The notes under the pieces: model-generated
Told to the model about the DNA's origin: nothing
What the model saw: the letters and a program-made list of their open reading frames with translations, nothing else
Database searches by the model: none
In this document: one piece after another, positions 24,081-32,984 of the stretch
How positions within the stretch are numbered: position 1 is the stretch's first letter
Layout of the letters: each line of letters begins with the position of its first letter
Program-made: the position numbers and the translations under genes
Source of the DNA: JANXYY01 sp035530875
Lineage (GTDB): Bacteria; Actinomycetota; Actinomycetes; Nanopelagicales; Nanopelagicaceae
NCBI GenBank assembly: GCA_035530875.1
Contig: DATKUB010000067.1
Coordinates: 1 to 52,936, forward strand
Direction: 5' to 3'
DNA: 52,936 nt

Positions 24081-25565
24081 GTGGCACCTCAATTGGCCAC
24101 AGGTTCGGTGGCCAGCGCTAACTTTGCGCTGTTTTCCATTCCACTTGATTTGAACCTCAAAGTGCCAACGAAATTACGGTCGAGCCTTGAGAAATTATTC
24201 GACCTAAAACTTTCGGATGAGTTTGCCTTCGAGAACGCCACCGGCAAAGTAGGTGAAATTGTAGAATTTCCGGTTTCGGCACCGAATTCGAAAATTGAGC
24301 GAATCTTAGTTGTCGGCATTGGATCTGGCAGCGTCGAGGATTATCGCAAGGCTGGTGCTGCACTTGGGCGTCGTGTCAAAGGCAGAGAAAACTCAATCAC
24401 GAATGCAGTCTCTTTTGCCGCCTCCAAGCAAGGGTTGATCGCTCATAACGTGTCGCTGTCACTCGCCACTTATGCCTGGTCGCGACGGGTCAAGACCGAT
24501 CGGGTAACAGCGCTGGAGACCATCGATCTCGTCGTGAACCGGCCAGATACAGACGCTGAAATCGCCCGGGCGCAAATCCTTATTGATTCAGTTTTTGCTG
24601 CCCGTGATCTCATTCAAACGCCGAGCGACACTAAGAGCCCTGCGTGGCTGGCGGCGATGGCCCATTCCATGGTCGAAGCCAGCGACGATGGTGCATTAAC
24701 TGTGCGAGTGCGCGAGGAACGCGAGTTGGCTCAGGAAGGTTTCGGCGGCTTGCTCGCGGTCGGGATGTCTTCGCCTAAACGTGCACCGCGGTTAGTCGAA
24801 GTTAAGTATGCGCCCACTGGGTCAAAGAACTGGCCGCATGTCGTGCTGGTGGGCAAAGGCATTGTCTTCGATACTGGTGGGGTTTCGCTTAAGCGACCGT
24901 ACGACACGATGATTCCGATGAAGACTGACATGGCGGGTGCTGCGACGGTTCTTGCGGCCTGTGTTGCCATGTCAAGAATTAAGCCTCGTGTTCGGATAAC
25001 TGCCTTGCTGGGTTGTGCGGAAAACGCGCTCTCTGCAACCGCGCAGCGGCCTTCAGATGTAATCAAGCATTATGGTGGCACCACCGTGGAAGTGATCAAC
25101 ACCGATGGCGAGGGCCGGCTGATACTTGCTGATTTGCTTGCCTATGCCGATATAAAACTTAAGCCAGATTTTTTAGTAGACGTTGCTACTCTCACGGGGG
25201 CTGCCTCCCTTGGCCTCGGTCGACAGTATTCGGCTTTCTACACCCGCGATGAAAAGTTGGCAACCTCGTTAATGCGCGCCAGTAACCTAAGTGGTGAACG
25301 TGCCTGGCAGATGCCACTGGCCGATGATTATGACTTTGTTCTGGAAAGTCAGATCGCTGATTTCAAGAATGCGGACACTGAAGGCATCATCAAGGCCGGA
25401 TCAATTACCGCAGCGTTGTTCCTTGAGAAATTTGTAGGCGACCGGCACTGGGCACACTTTGATATTGCCGGCCCAGCTCGCAGCGATTCAGACTCCGGCG
25501 AAAATCCAAAGGGTGGAACTGGGTACGGCGTAAGGCTCTTAATTGAATGGCTGGCTTCACTGTGA
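24081..25565 (+). CDS. pepA: Leucyl aminopeptidase (M17)
   Basis: Cytoplasmic di-metal aminopeptidase cleaving N-terminal residues from peptides. It is 494 residues: an N-terminal macro-like domain to about 160, then the catalytic domain. Metal and catalytic motifs are VGKGIVFDTGG at about 257-267, MKTDMAGAA, and the family signature NTDGEGRL at 340-347. The usual EN-M-SG-AQRPGD segment reads GCAENALSATAQRPSDVI, a mild variant. The start is GTG 24081, 7 bp after DUF3117. The stop overlaps the methyltransferase start. Confidence 0.95.
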   Translation: MAPQLATGSVASANFALFSIPLDLNLKVPTKLRSSLEKLFDLKLSDEFAFENATGKVGEIVEFPVSAPNSKIERILVVGIGSGSVEDYRKAGAALGRRVKGRENSITNAVSFAASKQGLIAHNVSLSLATYAWSRRVKTDRVTALETIDLVVNRPDTDAEIARAQILIDSVFAARDLIQTPSDTKSPAWLAAMAHSMVEASDDGALTVRVREERELAQEGFGGLLAVGMSSPKRAPRLVEVKYAPTGSKNWPHVVLVGKGIVFDTGGVSLKRPYDTMIPMKTDMAGAATVLAACVAMSRIKPRVRITALLGCAENALSATAQRPSDVIKHYGGTTVEVINTDGEGRLILADLLAYADIKLKPDFLVDVATLTGAASLGLGRQYSAFYTRDEKLATSLMRASNLSGERAWQMPLADDYDFVLESQIADFKNADTEGIIKAGSITAALFLEKFVGDRHWAHFDIAGPARSDSDSGENPKGGTGYGVRLLIEWLASL

Positions 25566-26206
25566 ACCCGCCAGCGCACAGAGGCGATATCGACGCTTAC
25601 GTCGACACGTTTATCTCAGAAGAAGCAGCCGTCACGGCAGCGCGGGCCAGGGCGAGTGAAGTTGGCTCCTATGAGCCTTCCGCTGCAGTCGGTGCGACGC
25701 TGGCTTTTCTCGCCGCCTTAGTTGATGCCAGAAACGTTGCAGAAAGCGGAACGGGTTGCGGAGTGAGCGCACTCTGGCTTCTTCGCGGAATGCCAATCGA
25801 CTCATCATTGACATCCATCGATGCCGAGTCGGAGTACGCGCGCCTGGCACGGGAAGCATTGACCGAAGCTCAGATAAGTCAACATCGCGTGCGGTTGATA
25901 ACTGGAGAGCCGCTGGACGTGCTATCACGGTTAACCGATGGTGCCTATGACTTGGTGATCTTGCGAAGCGAGCCACGCGACTTGGCGATTGCGGTGGAAC
26001 ATGCACACAGACTCCTACGGGCAGGCGGAGTCATGGTTATCGACCGAGCTCTCTGGTCCGGGCGGGTTCCCGATCCAGCGCAGCGAGACGAATCGACGAT
26101 CGCCATGCGCGAGTTGGGTAAATCAATTCGCGCAGACATAGACAACTGGAGACCTCTTCTTGTGCCAATGGGTGAGGGCTTGATTCTTGCCATCCGTCAC
26201 TCCTGA
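25562..26206 (+). CDS. O-methyltransferase family protein (SAM-dependent)
   Basis: A 214-residue class I methyltransferase of the catechol-like O-methyltransferase family. The SAM loop is VAESGTGCGVSALWLLRG at about 57-74, with the acidic ribose-binding residue in SLTSIDAES, and AGGVMVIDRALWSGRV as the late strand. GTG 25562 overlaps the pepA stop (GTGA); ATG 25547 would add five residues. In mycobacteria the orthologue is next to sigE; here no sigE is present and htrA follows after 105 bp. The substrate is unknown. Confidence 0.86.
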   Translation: MNPPAHRGDIDAYVDTFISEEAAVTAARARASEVGSYEPSAAVGATLAFLAALVDARNVAESGTGCGVSALWLLRGMPIDSSLTSIDAESEYARLAREALTEAQISQHRVRLITGEPLDVLSRLTDGAYDLVILRSEPRDLAIAVEHAHRLLRAGGVMVIDRALWSGRVPDPAQRDESTIAMRELGKSIRADIDNWRPLLVPMGEGLILAIRHS

Positions 26207-26221
26207 GTCTCAGGAATTCCT

Positions 26222-26238
26222 CAGCCCCATCAGGGCTG
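26222..26238. terminator. Hairpin between the methyltransferase and htrA
   Basis: CAGCCC, a 5-nt loop, then GGGCTG: a perfect 6-bp G/C stem 15 bp after the methyltransferase stop. There is no T-run, so termination is uncertain. Confidence 0.4.
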
Positions 26239-26311
26239 GCTCTAGATCAAGGGGCCATACTTGAGGAGTAGGTGTTGTCAAGGAACCAAAAATAGATAGC
26301 AGGAGCAGGAT

Positions 26312-27634
26312 ATGAGCAACGAAGATTTTCCGCAGGTGCCGCCAGTGAATCCGGATCCAGCAGTGACTCCAGATACAGCAGTAACTCCGGATCCAGCAGT
26401 AACGCCAGGGGTGTCGGCTACGCCGATCACCCCATGGTGGTCAACGCCGGGCGCGCAAGCCTCTCCGCCGCCACCCGCTAGCCCGTTTTCTTCGATGGGT
26501 GCTCCATTTACCTTCGAAGCAGCTCCAATTAAGTCCCCGCGGCGATTTGGAATCCCAAGTGTCCTTGCCCTAACACTCCTAGCTGGCGGAGCCGGCGGAG
26601 CGGTCGGATTTACCGCTGCGCAGAATGGCACCTCATTATTTGATACGCACGCAACGCTCAAAACTGTCTCCTCAGTAATCGAAAGAAGCCCTAGTTCGGT
26701 AGCTGCGATTGCGGCTCGAGTGATTCCTTCGGTGGTATCTATTACAACCTCGACTCCAAACGGCGGCGGCACCGGCTCCGGTTTTGTGCTTCGATCCGAT
26801 GGATACCTGCTAACAAATAATCACGTAGTGGCTGAGGCGATTGATTCGTCTGGGGCTCAGATACCTGGCGCCCTCAAAGTTCAACTAAGCGATGGGCGCA
26901 CTTTCGATGGAAAGATTGTTGGTCGCGACCCCTATTACGATCTAGCAGTTGTAAAAGTTAACGTTACTGGACTCACTGCGTTGGCTCTTGGCAACAGCGA
27001 CAAGATTCAGGTTGGAGATGCCGTTATTGCCATCGGTTCGCCGCTTGGCCTGAGTGGCACCGTGACCACTGGCATCATCAGCGCAAAGGACCGTGCAGTG
27101 ACCACTAGCGGATCCAATGCCCCGAATACCTCATTTATCAACGCATTACAGACGGATGCCGCAATAAACCCAGGTAATTCCGGCGGGCCATTGGTTGATG
27201 CGACGGGTGCAGTTATTGGTGTGAATTCGGCAATCGCCTCACTTGGCTCTGCTTATGGCGGACAGTCAGGATCTATCGGTCTCGGTTTTGCTATTCCGAT
27301 CAATCAGGCCAAGCGAACGGCCGAAGAATTGATCCGCACCGGCGTCTCAACGCATCCGATTATCGGGGTCTCCTTGACCTCCTCATACGCGGGAGCTGGG
27401 GCTCAGATCGCATCTACTGCTGGCTCAGTAATGGCAGGATCGCCGGCCGCTAAGGCGGGCCTCAAGCCGGGTGATGTGATCACCGGGATTGACGGTAAAA
27501 AGGTTGCAAATGCAGATGAGCTGATCGTCGCCATCCGGGCTCATGCCCCAGGTGATCGAGTGGATCTGACCTATGTTCGTGGCCAAAATCCAGAAGTCAA
27601 GGTAAGTCTTACGTTGGCGGCGTCAACCAAGTAG
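26312..27634 (+). CDS. htrA: HtrA/DegP-like serine protease with PDZ domain
   Basis: Membrane-anchored envelope quality-control protease. It is 440 residues. A Pro-rich cytoplasmic head carries an imperfect 6-residue repeat (PDPAVT types, about 10-30), a transmembrane segment lies at about 80-100, and the trypsin-fold domain has the triad His171 (TNNHVVAE), Asp210 (YYDLAVVKV) and Ser290 (NPGNSGGPLVD). One PDZ domain at about 345-430 includes PAAKAGLKPGDVITGIDG. A Shine-Dalgarno AGGAGCAGGAT precedes the ATG. It is followed by tatB and mrp as in mycobacteria. Confidence 0.94.
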   Translation: MSNEDFPQVPPVNPDPAVTPDTAVTPDPAVTPGVSATPITPWWSTPGAQASPPPPASPFSSMGAPFTFEAAPIKSPRRFGIPSVLALTLLAGGAGGAVGFTAAQNGTSLFDTHATLKTVSSVIERSPSSVAAIAARVIPSVVSITTSTPNGGGTGSGFVLRSDGYLLTNNHVVAEAIDSSGAQIPGALKVQLSDGRTFDGKIVGRDPYYDLAVVKVNVTGLTALALGNSDKIQVGDAVIAIGSPLGLSGTVTTGIISAKDRAVTTSGSNAPNTSFINALQTDAAINPGNSGGPLVDATGAVIGVNSAIASLGSAYGGQSGSIGLGFAIPINQAKRTAEELIRTGVSTHPIIGVSLTSSYAGAGAQIASTAGSVMAGSPAAKAGLKPGDVITGIDGKKVANADELIVAIRAHAPGDRVDLTYVRGQNPEVKVSLTLAASTK

Positions 27635-27663
27635 TTGGTCGGGGGATTGGTGTAACAACGCAC

Positions 27664-27669
27664 TAGAGT
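27664..27669 (+). promoter_or_regulatory. Putative -10 box of a leaderless tatB transcript
   Basis: TAGAGT lies 7 nt before GTG 27677, with no Shine-Dalgarno and no clear -35. Confidence 0.35.
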
Positions 27670-27676
27670 TGCTGCT

Positions 27677-27979
27677 GTGTTCTTCGACTTCGGTAGCGGC
27701 GAACTTCTTGGGCTTGCGGTCTTGGGTCTGATTCTTTTTGGTCCAGACCGCCTGCCCAAGCTCGCCGTCGACGCTGCTCACTTTGTTCGCAAGCTTCGTA
27801 TTATGTATGCCAATGCGAGTTCGGACCTGCGTAGCCAGGTTGGCGATGAACTGAAAGTATTTGATGATCTACGCGAAGTTAAGAAAATCACCGATCTGAA
27901 TCCTAAAAGCATCGTCAAAAACCAGTTGAATTCCCTGATCGAACCACCAACCCCAAAGATTGATCCTGATGCAACCTGA
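27677..27979 (+). CDS. tatB: Twin-arginine translocase subunit TatB
   Basis: Component of the Tat receptor complex for folded proteins. It is 100 residues: an N-terminal membrane helix with the family FGSGELLGLAVLGLILFGPDRLPKL pattern (split by the Gly-Pro hinge at about 23-24), then a charged amphipathic helix and an acidic tail. The Glu in GSGELL and the FGP hinge identify the TatA/B family; position after htrA and the length favour TatB. The GTG start has a leaderless-type box upstream. TatC is not in the window. Confidence 0.88.
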   Translation: MFFDFGSGELLGLAVLGLILFGPDRLPKLAVDAAHFVRKLRIMYANASSDLRSQVGDELKVFDDLREVKKITDLNPKSIVKNQLNSLIEPPTPKIDPDAT

Positions 27980-29105
27980 TATTGAGACCCTAATTCGCCA
28001 ATCCTTAGCAACCGTCATTGATCCGGAGTTGCACAGACCGATAACAGATCTGGGAATGGTGGAAACAATCGCCTTTGCAGATGGACGTGTGGATTTGCGG
28101 ATTCTCCTAACCATTAGTGGTTGCCCGATGCGCGACCGATTGAGTTCGGATATCAATCGGGCCGTCGGCAAAGTTGCAACCGTCACGAATGTCACCATCG
28201 ATTTTGGGGTGATGAATGAAGAGCAGCGGAACAACGTACGCACAACGATGCGTGGCGGTAGCGAGCGCGTGATCCAATTTGCTCAGCCCGGTTCGCTAAC
28301 TCGCGTCTATGGCATCGCCTCTGGAAAGGGCGGTGTTGGAAAATCTTCGGTGGCCGTAAACCTGGCTATCGCCCTGGCCAAACTTGGTCGGAAAGTGGGC
28401 ATTCTGGATGCCGATGTTTACGGCCACTCGATTCCCCGCTTGATGGGGCTGGTCGGTCAACGCCCTACTGCCATCGATCAAATGTTCATTCCGCTTGAAT
28501 CCCATGGCGTAAAAGTTGTTTCGATGGAGATGTTTAAGCCCCAACGCGAAGATCCGGTCGCGTATCGAGGTCCACTGCTACATCGTGTCCTTGAACAATT
28601 GCTGGTTGACGCATTCTGGGGCGATCTTGATGACCTTCTGATTGATCTTCCGCCTGGCACCGGGGACCTGGCGATGTCCCTTGGCTCGTTGATCCCCAAC
28701 TCGGAGATCATCGTGGTAACGACTCCGCAACTGGCAGCGGCTGAGGTCGCCGAACGGGCGGGCCGGATTGCTCACCAACTGCGTCAACGCATTGTCGGCG
28801 TGGTGGAGAACATGTCGGCTTTCCCGTGCCCACATTGCGGCGAGCCAGTCGATCTCTTTGGGCAAGGGGGCGGCGACGCGGCTGCGGCAGCGCTGTCCAA
28901 ATTGGTTGGTTCTGACGTACCGCTGTTTGGCGCTATCCCATTTGAGGTCGCTCTTCGCGAAGGTGGCGACGGAGGCTCACCAATAGTCGTCGCCGATCCA
29001 GACAGTCCAGCTGCGCGGGCAATAAGCCAGATCGCCTCGATCCTTGCTGCTCGAACTCGAGGGCTCTCCGGGTTAGCTCTTGGAATCTCGCCGGTCAAAA
29101 AATAG
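27969..29105 (+). CDS. mrp: Mrp/ApbC-family Fe-S cluster carrier ATPase
   Basis: P-loop ATPase thought to carry or insert Fe-S clusters. It is 378 residues. The N-terminal MIP18/DUF59 domain spans about 1-85 (VIDPELHRPITDLGMV, ISGCPMRDRL), the deviant Walker A SGKGGVGKSS is at about 118-127, and DADVYGHSIPR and DLLIDLPPGTGD follow. The CXXC cluster ligand pair is in FPCPHCGEPVDLFG. ATG 27969 overlaps tatB by 11 nt; a TTG at 27960 is an alternative. This order matches the mycobacterial htrA-tatB-mrp neighbourhood. Confidence 0.93.
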   Translation: MQPDIETLIRQSLATVIDPELHRPITDLGMVETIAFADGRVDLRILLTISGCPMRDRLSSDINRAVGKVATVTNVTIDFGVMNEEQRNNVRTTMRGGSERVIQFAQPGSLTRVYGIASGKGGVGKSSVAVNLAIALAKLGRKVGILDADVYGHSIPRLMGLVGQRPTAIDQMFIPLESHGVKVVSMEMFKPQREDPVAYRGPLLHRVLEQLLVDAFWGDLDDLLIDLPPGTGDLAMSLGSLIPNSEIIVVTTPQLAAAEVAERAGRIAHQLRQRIVGVVENMSAFPCPHCGEPVDLFGQGGGDAAAAALSKLVGSDVPLFGAIPFEVALREGGDGGSPIVVADPDSPAARAISQIASILAARTRGLSGLALGISPVKK

Positions 29106-29144
29106 TTCTTGCGAGCGATAAGTCACGCCGCAATTTCGTACGGG

Positions 29145-29600
29145 CTAAGAAGTGCGTTGCCAGATTGGCAATCCAGACGTGAGTTCGCTTGATTCTTGCC
29201 ACTGGCTGCCGCGTTGGATTTTCCAAAAGTTCTCAATGTCGGTCATCTTCGCGCGAAGCAGCGGATCAGGAGCAAAACTGGAATGCGTTGGAGCTCGCAG
29301 GATCCAGGTCTTCCCGCTGTTATCGACGATGGTGGCAGCAGTGCTAAACCTTGAGATGCTGTAGCTAATAGCCTGGACGTTGGCCCAAGGAATTCGCTTC
29401 TTGCGGACCGAATCGATGACGATTGCGTCCTCTTCAATAGTGCAACCCCAGCCATTCGACCAGAGATACAGTGCCACGCCAACGGCCAGACCAATCGGGA
29501 TTCCAGGCGTGCCAACCATGAAGATTCCCACGAAAGCGAGAACCGGCCCCGCCATAAAAAGTCCAATTCTGGCTCTGGGTAACATGCGGTAACTGGTCAC
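29145..29600 (-). CDS. Membrane protein with bacterial PH-like domain
   Basis: A 151-residue protein with two adjacent hydrophobic segments at about 11-48 (IGLFMAGPVLAFVGIFMVG, then IGLAVGVALYLWS) followed by a small beta-rich domain (CTIEEDAIVIDSVRKKRIPW, ISRFSTAATIVDNSGKTW) like bacterial PH/bPH domains. Translation starts at GTG 29600 with AAAGGAT 7 nt upstream. Divergent from the PHP gene. Function is unknown. Confidence 0.7.
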   Translation of the reverse strand: MTSYRMLPRARIGLFMAGPVLAFVGIFMVGTPGIPIGLAVGVALYLWSNGWGCTIEEDAIVIDSVRKKRIPWANVQAISYSISRFSTAATIVDNSGKTWILRAPTHSSFAPDPLLRAKMTDIENFWKIQRGSQWQESSELTSGLPIWQRTS

Positions 29601-29664
29601 TTGGGCATCCTTTCACCTTTACCCGATATCTTCACCGTAGTAGAGATAGAGAGAGGGTTCGATT

Positions 29665-30522
29665 TTGCAGATTGATATGCACACGCATTCCAACGTGAGT
29701 GACGGCACCTTAACCCCGTTCGAACTCATGACAGCCGCATCGGAGGCTGGGTTGGATTTGATTGGCCTTACTGACCATGACACCACGGCGGGGTGGGACG
29801 AAGCGGCCGCCGCGTTGTCCACGTTACCAACGCCAGTTGGCCTGATCCCGGGTGCGGAAATCTCGTGTCGAACCGATGATCACATCAGCGTCCACCTACT
29901 CGGTCTTCTATTCGACCGCGAGCATGCCGAACTCGTGGAAACGCTGGCTATCACGCGTGATGATCGGATTCCAAGAATGCATGCGATGCTCGAGAAACTA
30001 AGACTCGGGGGCGTCGTGGTCACCTTTGCCGACGTTGAACGACACGTTAAACCTGGTGCCACGCTTGGTCGGCCCCATCTAGCCGACGCTCTCGTTGAAC
30101 TGAAGATCGTGTCAGATCGAAGCGAAGCATTCGATCAATTTCTCAACGATGACTCGCCTTACTACGTTAGCCATATTGCCCCTAATCCGATCCGAGCCAT
30201 CGAACTCGTGAAGTCTGCCGGTGGGGTGGCAATACTGGCTCACCCAGGCGCGGCTACCCGCGGCGACTGTGTCGATGAAGCGGCGATCGCAGCAATGGCA
30301 AGGGCCGGGCTGGACGCTCTCGAAGTCGATCACCGAGATCACCCTGAAGAGGTTCGCAAGCAGTTACGCAATTTGGCTGCTGAGCTCGGTCTGTTGGTAA
30401 CCGGCTCTAGCGATTTCCATGGGACAGGTAAGTTAAATCAATTAGCCGAGAATGTGACCTCGCCGCTGGTCTGGGATGAGTTGGCTAGCCGAACGAGTGG
30501 AACGGGAGTGATCTTTGGGTGA
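29665..30522 (+). CDS. PHP-domain phosphoesterase (YciV/RNase AM-like)
   Basis: A 285-residue metal-dependent phosphoesterase. The PHP motifs are DMHTHSNVSDGTLTP at about 4-18 (H-x-H and D), GLTDHDTT at about 35-42, and late GSSDFHGTG carrying further metal ligands; the EISC segment is also typical. Members include the E. coli 5'-3' exonuclease/3',5'-bisphosphate phosphatase RNase AM, but substrate is not certain. The TTG start at 29665 is supported by GAGAGGG 7 nt upstream. The stop overlaps the next small gene by GTGA. Confidence 0.86.
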   Translation: MQIDMHTHSNVSDGTLTPFELMTAASEAGLDLIGLTDHDTTAGWDEAAAALSTLPTPVGLIPGAEISCRTDDHISVHLLGLLFDREHAELVETLAITRDDRIPRMHAMLEKLRLGGVVVTFADVERHVKPGATLGRPHLADALVELKIVSDRSEAFDQFLNDDSPYYVSHIAPNPIRAIELVKSAGGVAILAHPGAATRGDCVDEAAIAAMARAGLDALEVDHRDHPEEVRKQLRNLAAELGLLVTGSSDFHGTGKLNQLAENVTSPLVWDELASRTSGTGVIFG

Positions 30523-30653
30523 GCCTTTGGAAATACGGCGTGCGACTAGGGCAAGATGTTAACGAGGGCCTCATGTTGGCGCTCGCCGTGGTTGTCGTGC
30601 ACCTGATGCGCTGGCCAATCTTGCGTTCTAGCAAGTTCATCAAGGTGGGCTAG
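30519..30653 (+). CDS. Small membrane protein coupled between PHP and RecB-like genes (44 aa)
   Basis: GTG 30519 overlaps the PHP stop (GTGA), and the TAG stop at 30651-30653 shares its G with the GTG of the RecB-like gene (TAGTG). The 44-residue product starts MSLWKYGVRLGQDVNEG, has one hydrophobic segment (MLALAVVVVHLM) and a basic C-terminus. The exact fit between two genes is strong evidence that it is translated. No family is recognised. Confidence 0.62.
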   Translation: MSLWKYGVRLGQDVNEGLMLALAVVVVHLMRWPILRSSKFIKVG

Positions 30654-31492
30654 TGCCAACTCTTCCGGGAATGCCCGAGCCCCTTTTTACCTGTTCGCCG
30701 TCGCGCCTAGACAATTGGCGAAGTTGCCCACGCAAATATCGGATGACGTATCTTGATTCGCCGCAGCCGCTTAAGGGGCCGCCGTGGGCTCATAACTCGA
30801 TGGGTGCAGCAATTCACAACGCATTGCGAGACTTTTACTCTTTGCCACCTGAGGGAAGAACAACCGACTCGATCGCTTCGCTAATCAGGGCGCATTGGCG
30901 CGACGAAGGTTTCCGCGATTCCCAGCAGTCGTTTGAGGCACTTGGGCGCGCTATCTCCTGGTTGCAGGCTTACGTAACCGATCTGGATCCAACATCGGAT
31001 CCGCGTGGTGTTGAGCGAACTGTTTCCATGACCACCGACCGCCTATCGATACAGGGGCGGGTCGATCGGATCGATGAAAGAAACGGCGAGTTAGTCGTCG
31101 TTGACTATAAAACGGGGCGCTCCCACCTGACTGATGACGACGCGGCAAGCTCGCTCGCCCTGGCAATTTACGCTGCTGCATCCATGCGGACTTTGCGAAT
31201 GCCTTGTTTTCAAGTGGAGTTGCACCATCTTCCCAGCGGCGAAATTCTGAAACATCGTCACACCAATGAATCTTTATCCAGACATTTGCAAAGGGCGGAC
31301 TCAATCGGCCAAGAGGCGCTGGTAGCTCAGCGTGAATTCAAGGCCAAAGCAATTGCGCTCGAGGACATCGATGATGTCTTTCCGCCGAATCCGTCAAGGC
31401 TCTGCAGTTACTGTGATTTTCTAAAGCACTGCCCGGAAGGAAATTCCACGGCTACGCGAGCGGCATCCTGGATTGCGATAGAACAACCCTAA
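30653..31492 (+). CDS. RecB-family PD-(D/E)XK exonuclease (Cas4-like, Fe-S)
   Basis: A 279-residue stand-alone nuclease domain. SRLDNWRSCPRKYRMTYLD at about 16-34 holds the first Cys, the nuclease motif VVDYKTGRSHL lies at about 146-156, and a C-terminal cluster CSYCDFLKHCPEG supplies three more Cys, together a likely 4Fe-4S site as in AddB/Cas4. It is probably a DNA repair nuclease; no CRISPR or cas genes are nearby. Its start overlaps the preceding small gene (TAGTG). It converges on rhlE with 5 bp between stops. Confidence 0.88.
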   Translation: MPTLPGMPEPLFTCSPSRLDNWRSCPRKYRMTYLDSPQPLKGPPWAHNSMGAAIHNALRDFYSLPPEGRTTDSIASLIRAHWRDEGFRDSQQSFEALGRAISWLQAYVTDLDPTSDPRGVERTVSMTTDRLSIQGRVDRIDERNGELVVVDYKTGRSHLTDDDAASSLALAIYAAASMRTLRMPCFQVELHHLPSGEILKHRHTNESLSRHLQRADSIGQEALVAQREFKAKAIALEDIDDVFPPNPSRLCSYCDFLKHCPEGNSTATRAASWIAIEQP

Positions 31493-31497
31493 GCGCT

Positions 31498-32940
31498 CTA
31501 AACGCCCTTGCGGGTGCGTTGACGGCTTCTAACGGGTTTCTTTCCCTCGTCTTTGGGTGCTGGCTTCTTTGGGCTAACCATTTCAACACTCTTATTTTTT
31601 GTGGATTTTGATTTAGTTGGTGGTTTCGATCTCGAACCTGAATCCTTAGCGTGTTTCTTCCCCGTTTCGCCAAGATCTTCGACACGCTCAGCTTTTAGGC
31701 CATCGTGAGTGCGTGAACGCTTTGGTAAAACTCCGGTGGTTCCCTTTGGAATTCGAAGTTGCGAAAACAGATGGTCGGAAGATGAATAAGTCTCTGGTGG
31801 GTCAGCCAACGGCAACTCAAGGGCTTTGCTGATGGCGTTCCAGCGAGGAACTTCGTCCCAGTCAACGAAGGTAATCGCAATGCCGGTAGCGCCCGCGCGA
31901 CCTGTTCGTCCGATTCTGTGCAGATAGGCATTCTCGTCTTCGGGGCATTGGAAATTGATTACGTGCGTTATGCCCTCAATATCTAGTCCTCGTGCCGCAA
32001 CCTCTGTCGCGACGAGAGTGTCGATCTTTCCGTTCCTAAATGCTCGGATGGCCTGTTCGCGTGCACCCTGACCGAGATCGCCGTGAACTGCACCAGCGGC
32101 GAAACCGCGCTCGACCAGATCGTCGGAGACTTTCTGTGCGGTTCGTTTAGTTCGGCAGAAAACTATTGAAGGTCCGCGGTCTTCACATTGGAGAATTCGG
32201 GCTAGCATTTCGATCTTGTCCATCGCGTGCGCGCGAAAAACGTGCTGTTCTACAGCCGCGACAGTCTGACCGGAGTCATCAGGATCCTGCGCCCTGATGT
32301 GGGTTGGTTGATCCATAAATCTTCTGGCCAGGGTAATAATTTCCCCCGGCATGGTTGCTGAAAAGAGCATCATCTGTCGCCCAGCCGGGATCTGGCTTAG
32401 CAGGCGCTCCACATCGGGTAGAAATCCCAGGTCCAGCATTTTGTCTGCTTCGTCAAGCACCAGGATTCGGACGTAGCCAAGGTTTAAGTGGCCCTGTCTG
32501 GCTAAGTCAAGGAGGCGGCCAGGTGTTCCGACCACGATCTCGACGCCGCGCTTCAGCGAGTCGATCTGCGGCTCAAAAGCTCTTCCGCCATAAACCGAGA
32601 GAACTCGGACATTTCGGTTCTTACCGGCCACGGTTAAGTCTTCAGATACCTGAATGCAGAGTTCGCGGGTGGGCACCACTGCCAGAGCTTGGGGTTTTCC
32701 CTGCTCCGGCAAGTCTGACCAGCCCTCATCCATGGAACTGACCACTCGATCGACCATGGGAATCCCGAAGCCAAGCGTCTTTCCGGTTCCAGTTTTGGCC
32801 TGCCCGATTAGGTCATTGCCAGCCAGCGCCAGGGGGAGAGTCATCTCTTGGATTGGGAAAGGCGCCACAATGCCCACTTGTTCAAGCGCCTCAACGGTCT
32901 CACGGCGGACTTTTAGGGCGGCAAAGGTAGGGGCAGTCAT
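31498..32940 (-). CDS. rhlE: DEAD-box RNA helicase (RhlE-like)
   Basis: ATP-dependent RNA helicase for ribosome assembly or RNA turnover. It is 480 residues. The Q motif region is PIQEMTLPLAL, motif I AKTGTGKT at about 48-55, motif Ib TPGRLLDL, motif II VLDEADKML, motif III SAT, motif V ATEVAARGLDIEG and motif VI HRIGRTGRAG. After about residue 415 comes a Lys/Ser/Arg-rich disordered tail that probably binds RNA. Divergent from the ferritin-like gene with 44 bp between, as in mycobacteria. Confidence 0.94.
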   Translation of the reverse strand: MTAPTFAALKVRRETVEALEQVGIVAPFPIQEMTLPLALAGNDLIGQAKTGTGKTLGFGIPMVDRVVSSMDEGWSDLPEQGKPQALAVVPTRELCIQVSEDLTVAGKNRNVRVLSVYGGRAFEPQIDSLKRGVEIVVGTPGRLLDLARQGHLNLGYVRILVLDEADKMLDLGFLPDVERLLSQIPAGRQMMLFSATMPGEIITLARRFMDQPTHIRAQDPDDSGQTVAAVEQHVFRAHAMDKIEMLARILQCEDRGPSIVFCRTKRTAQKVSDDLVERGFAAGAVHGDLGQGAREQAIRAFRNGKIDTLVATEVAARGLDIEGITHVINFQCPEDENAYLHRIGRTGRAGATGIAITFVDWDEVPRWNAISKALELPLADPPETYSSSDHLFSQLRIPKGTTGVLPKRSRTHDGLKAERVEDLGETGKKHAKDSGSRSKPPTKSKSTKNKSVEMVSPKKPAPKDEGKKPVRSRQRTRKGV

Positions 32941-32984
32941 AGTGCCTGTAATGGTATGCCCTCGACTGGTGCTTCAATTGCCAG

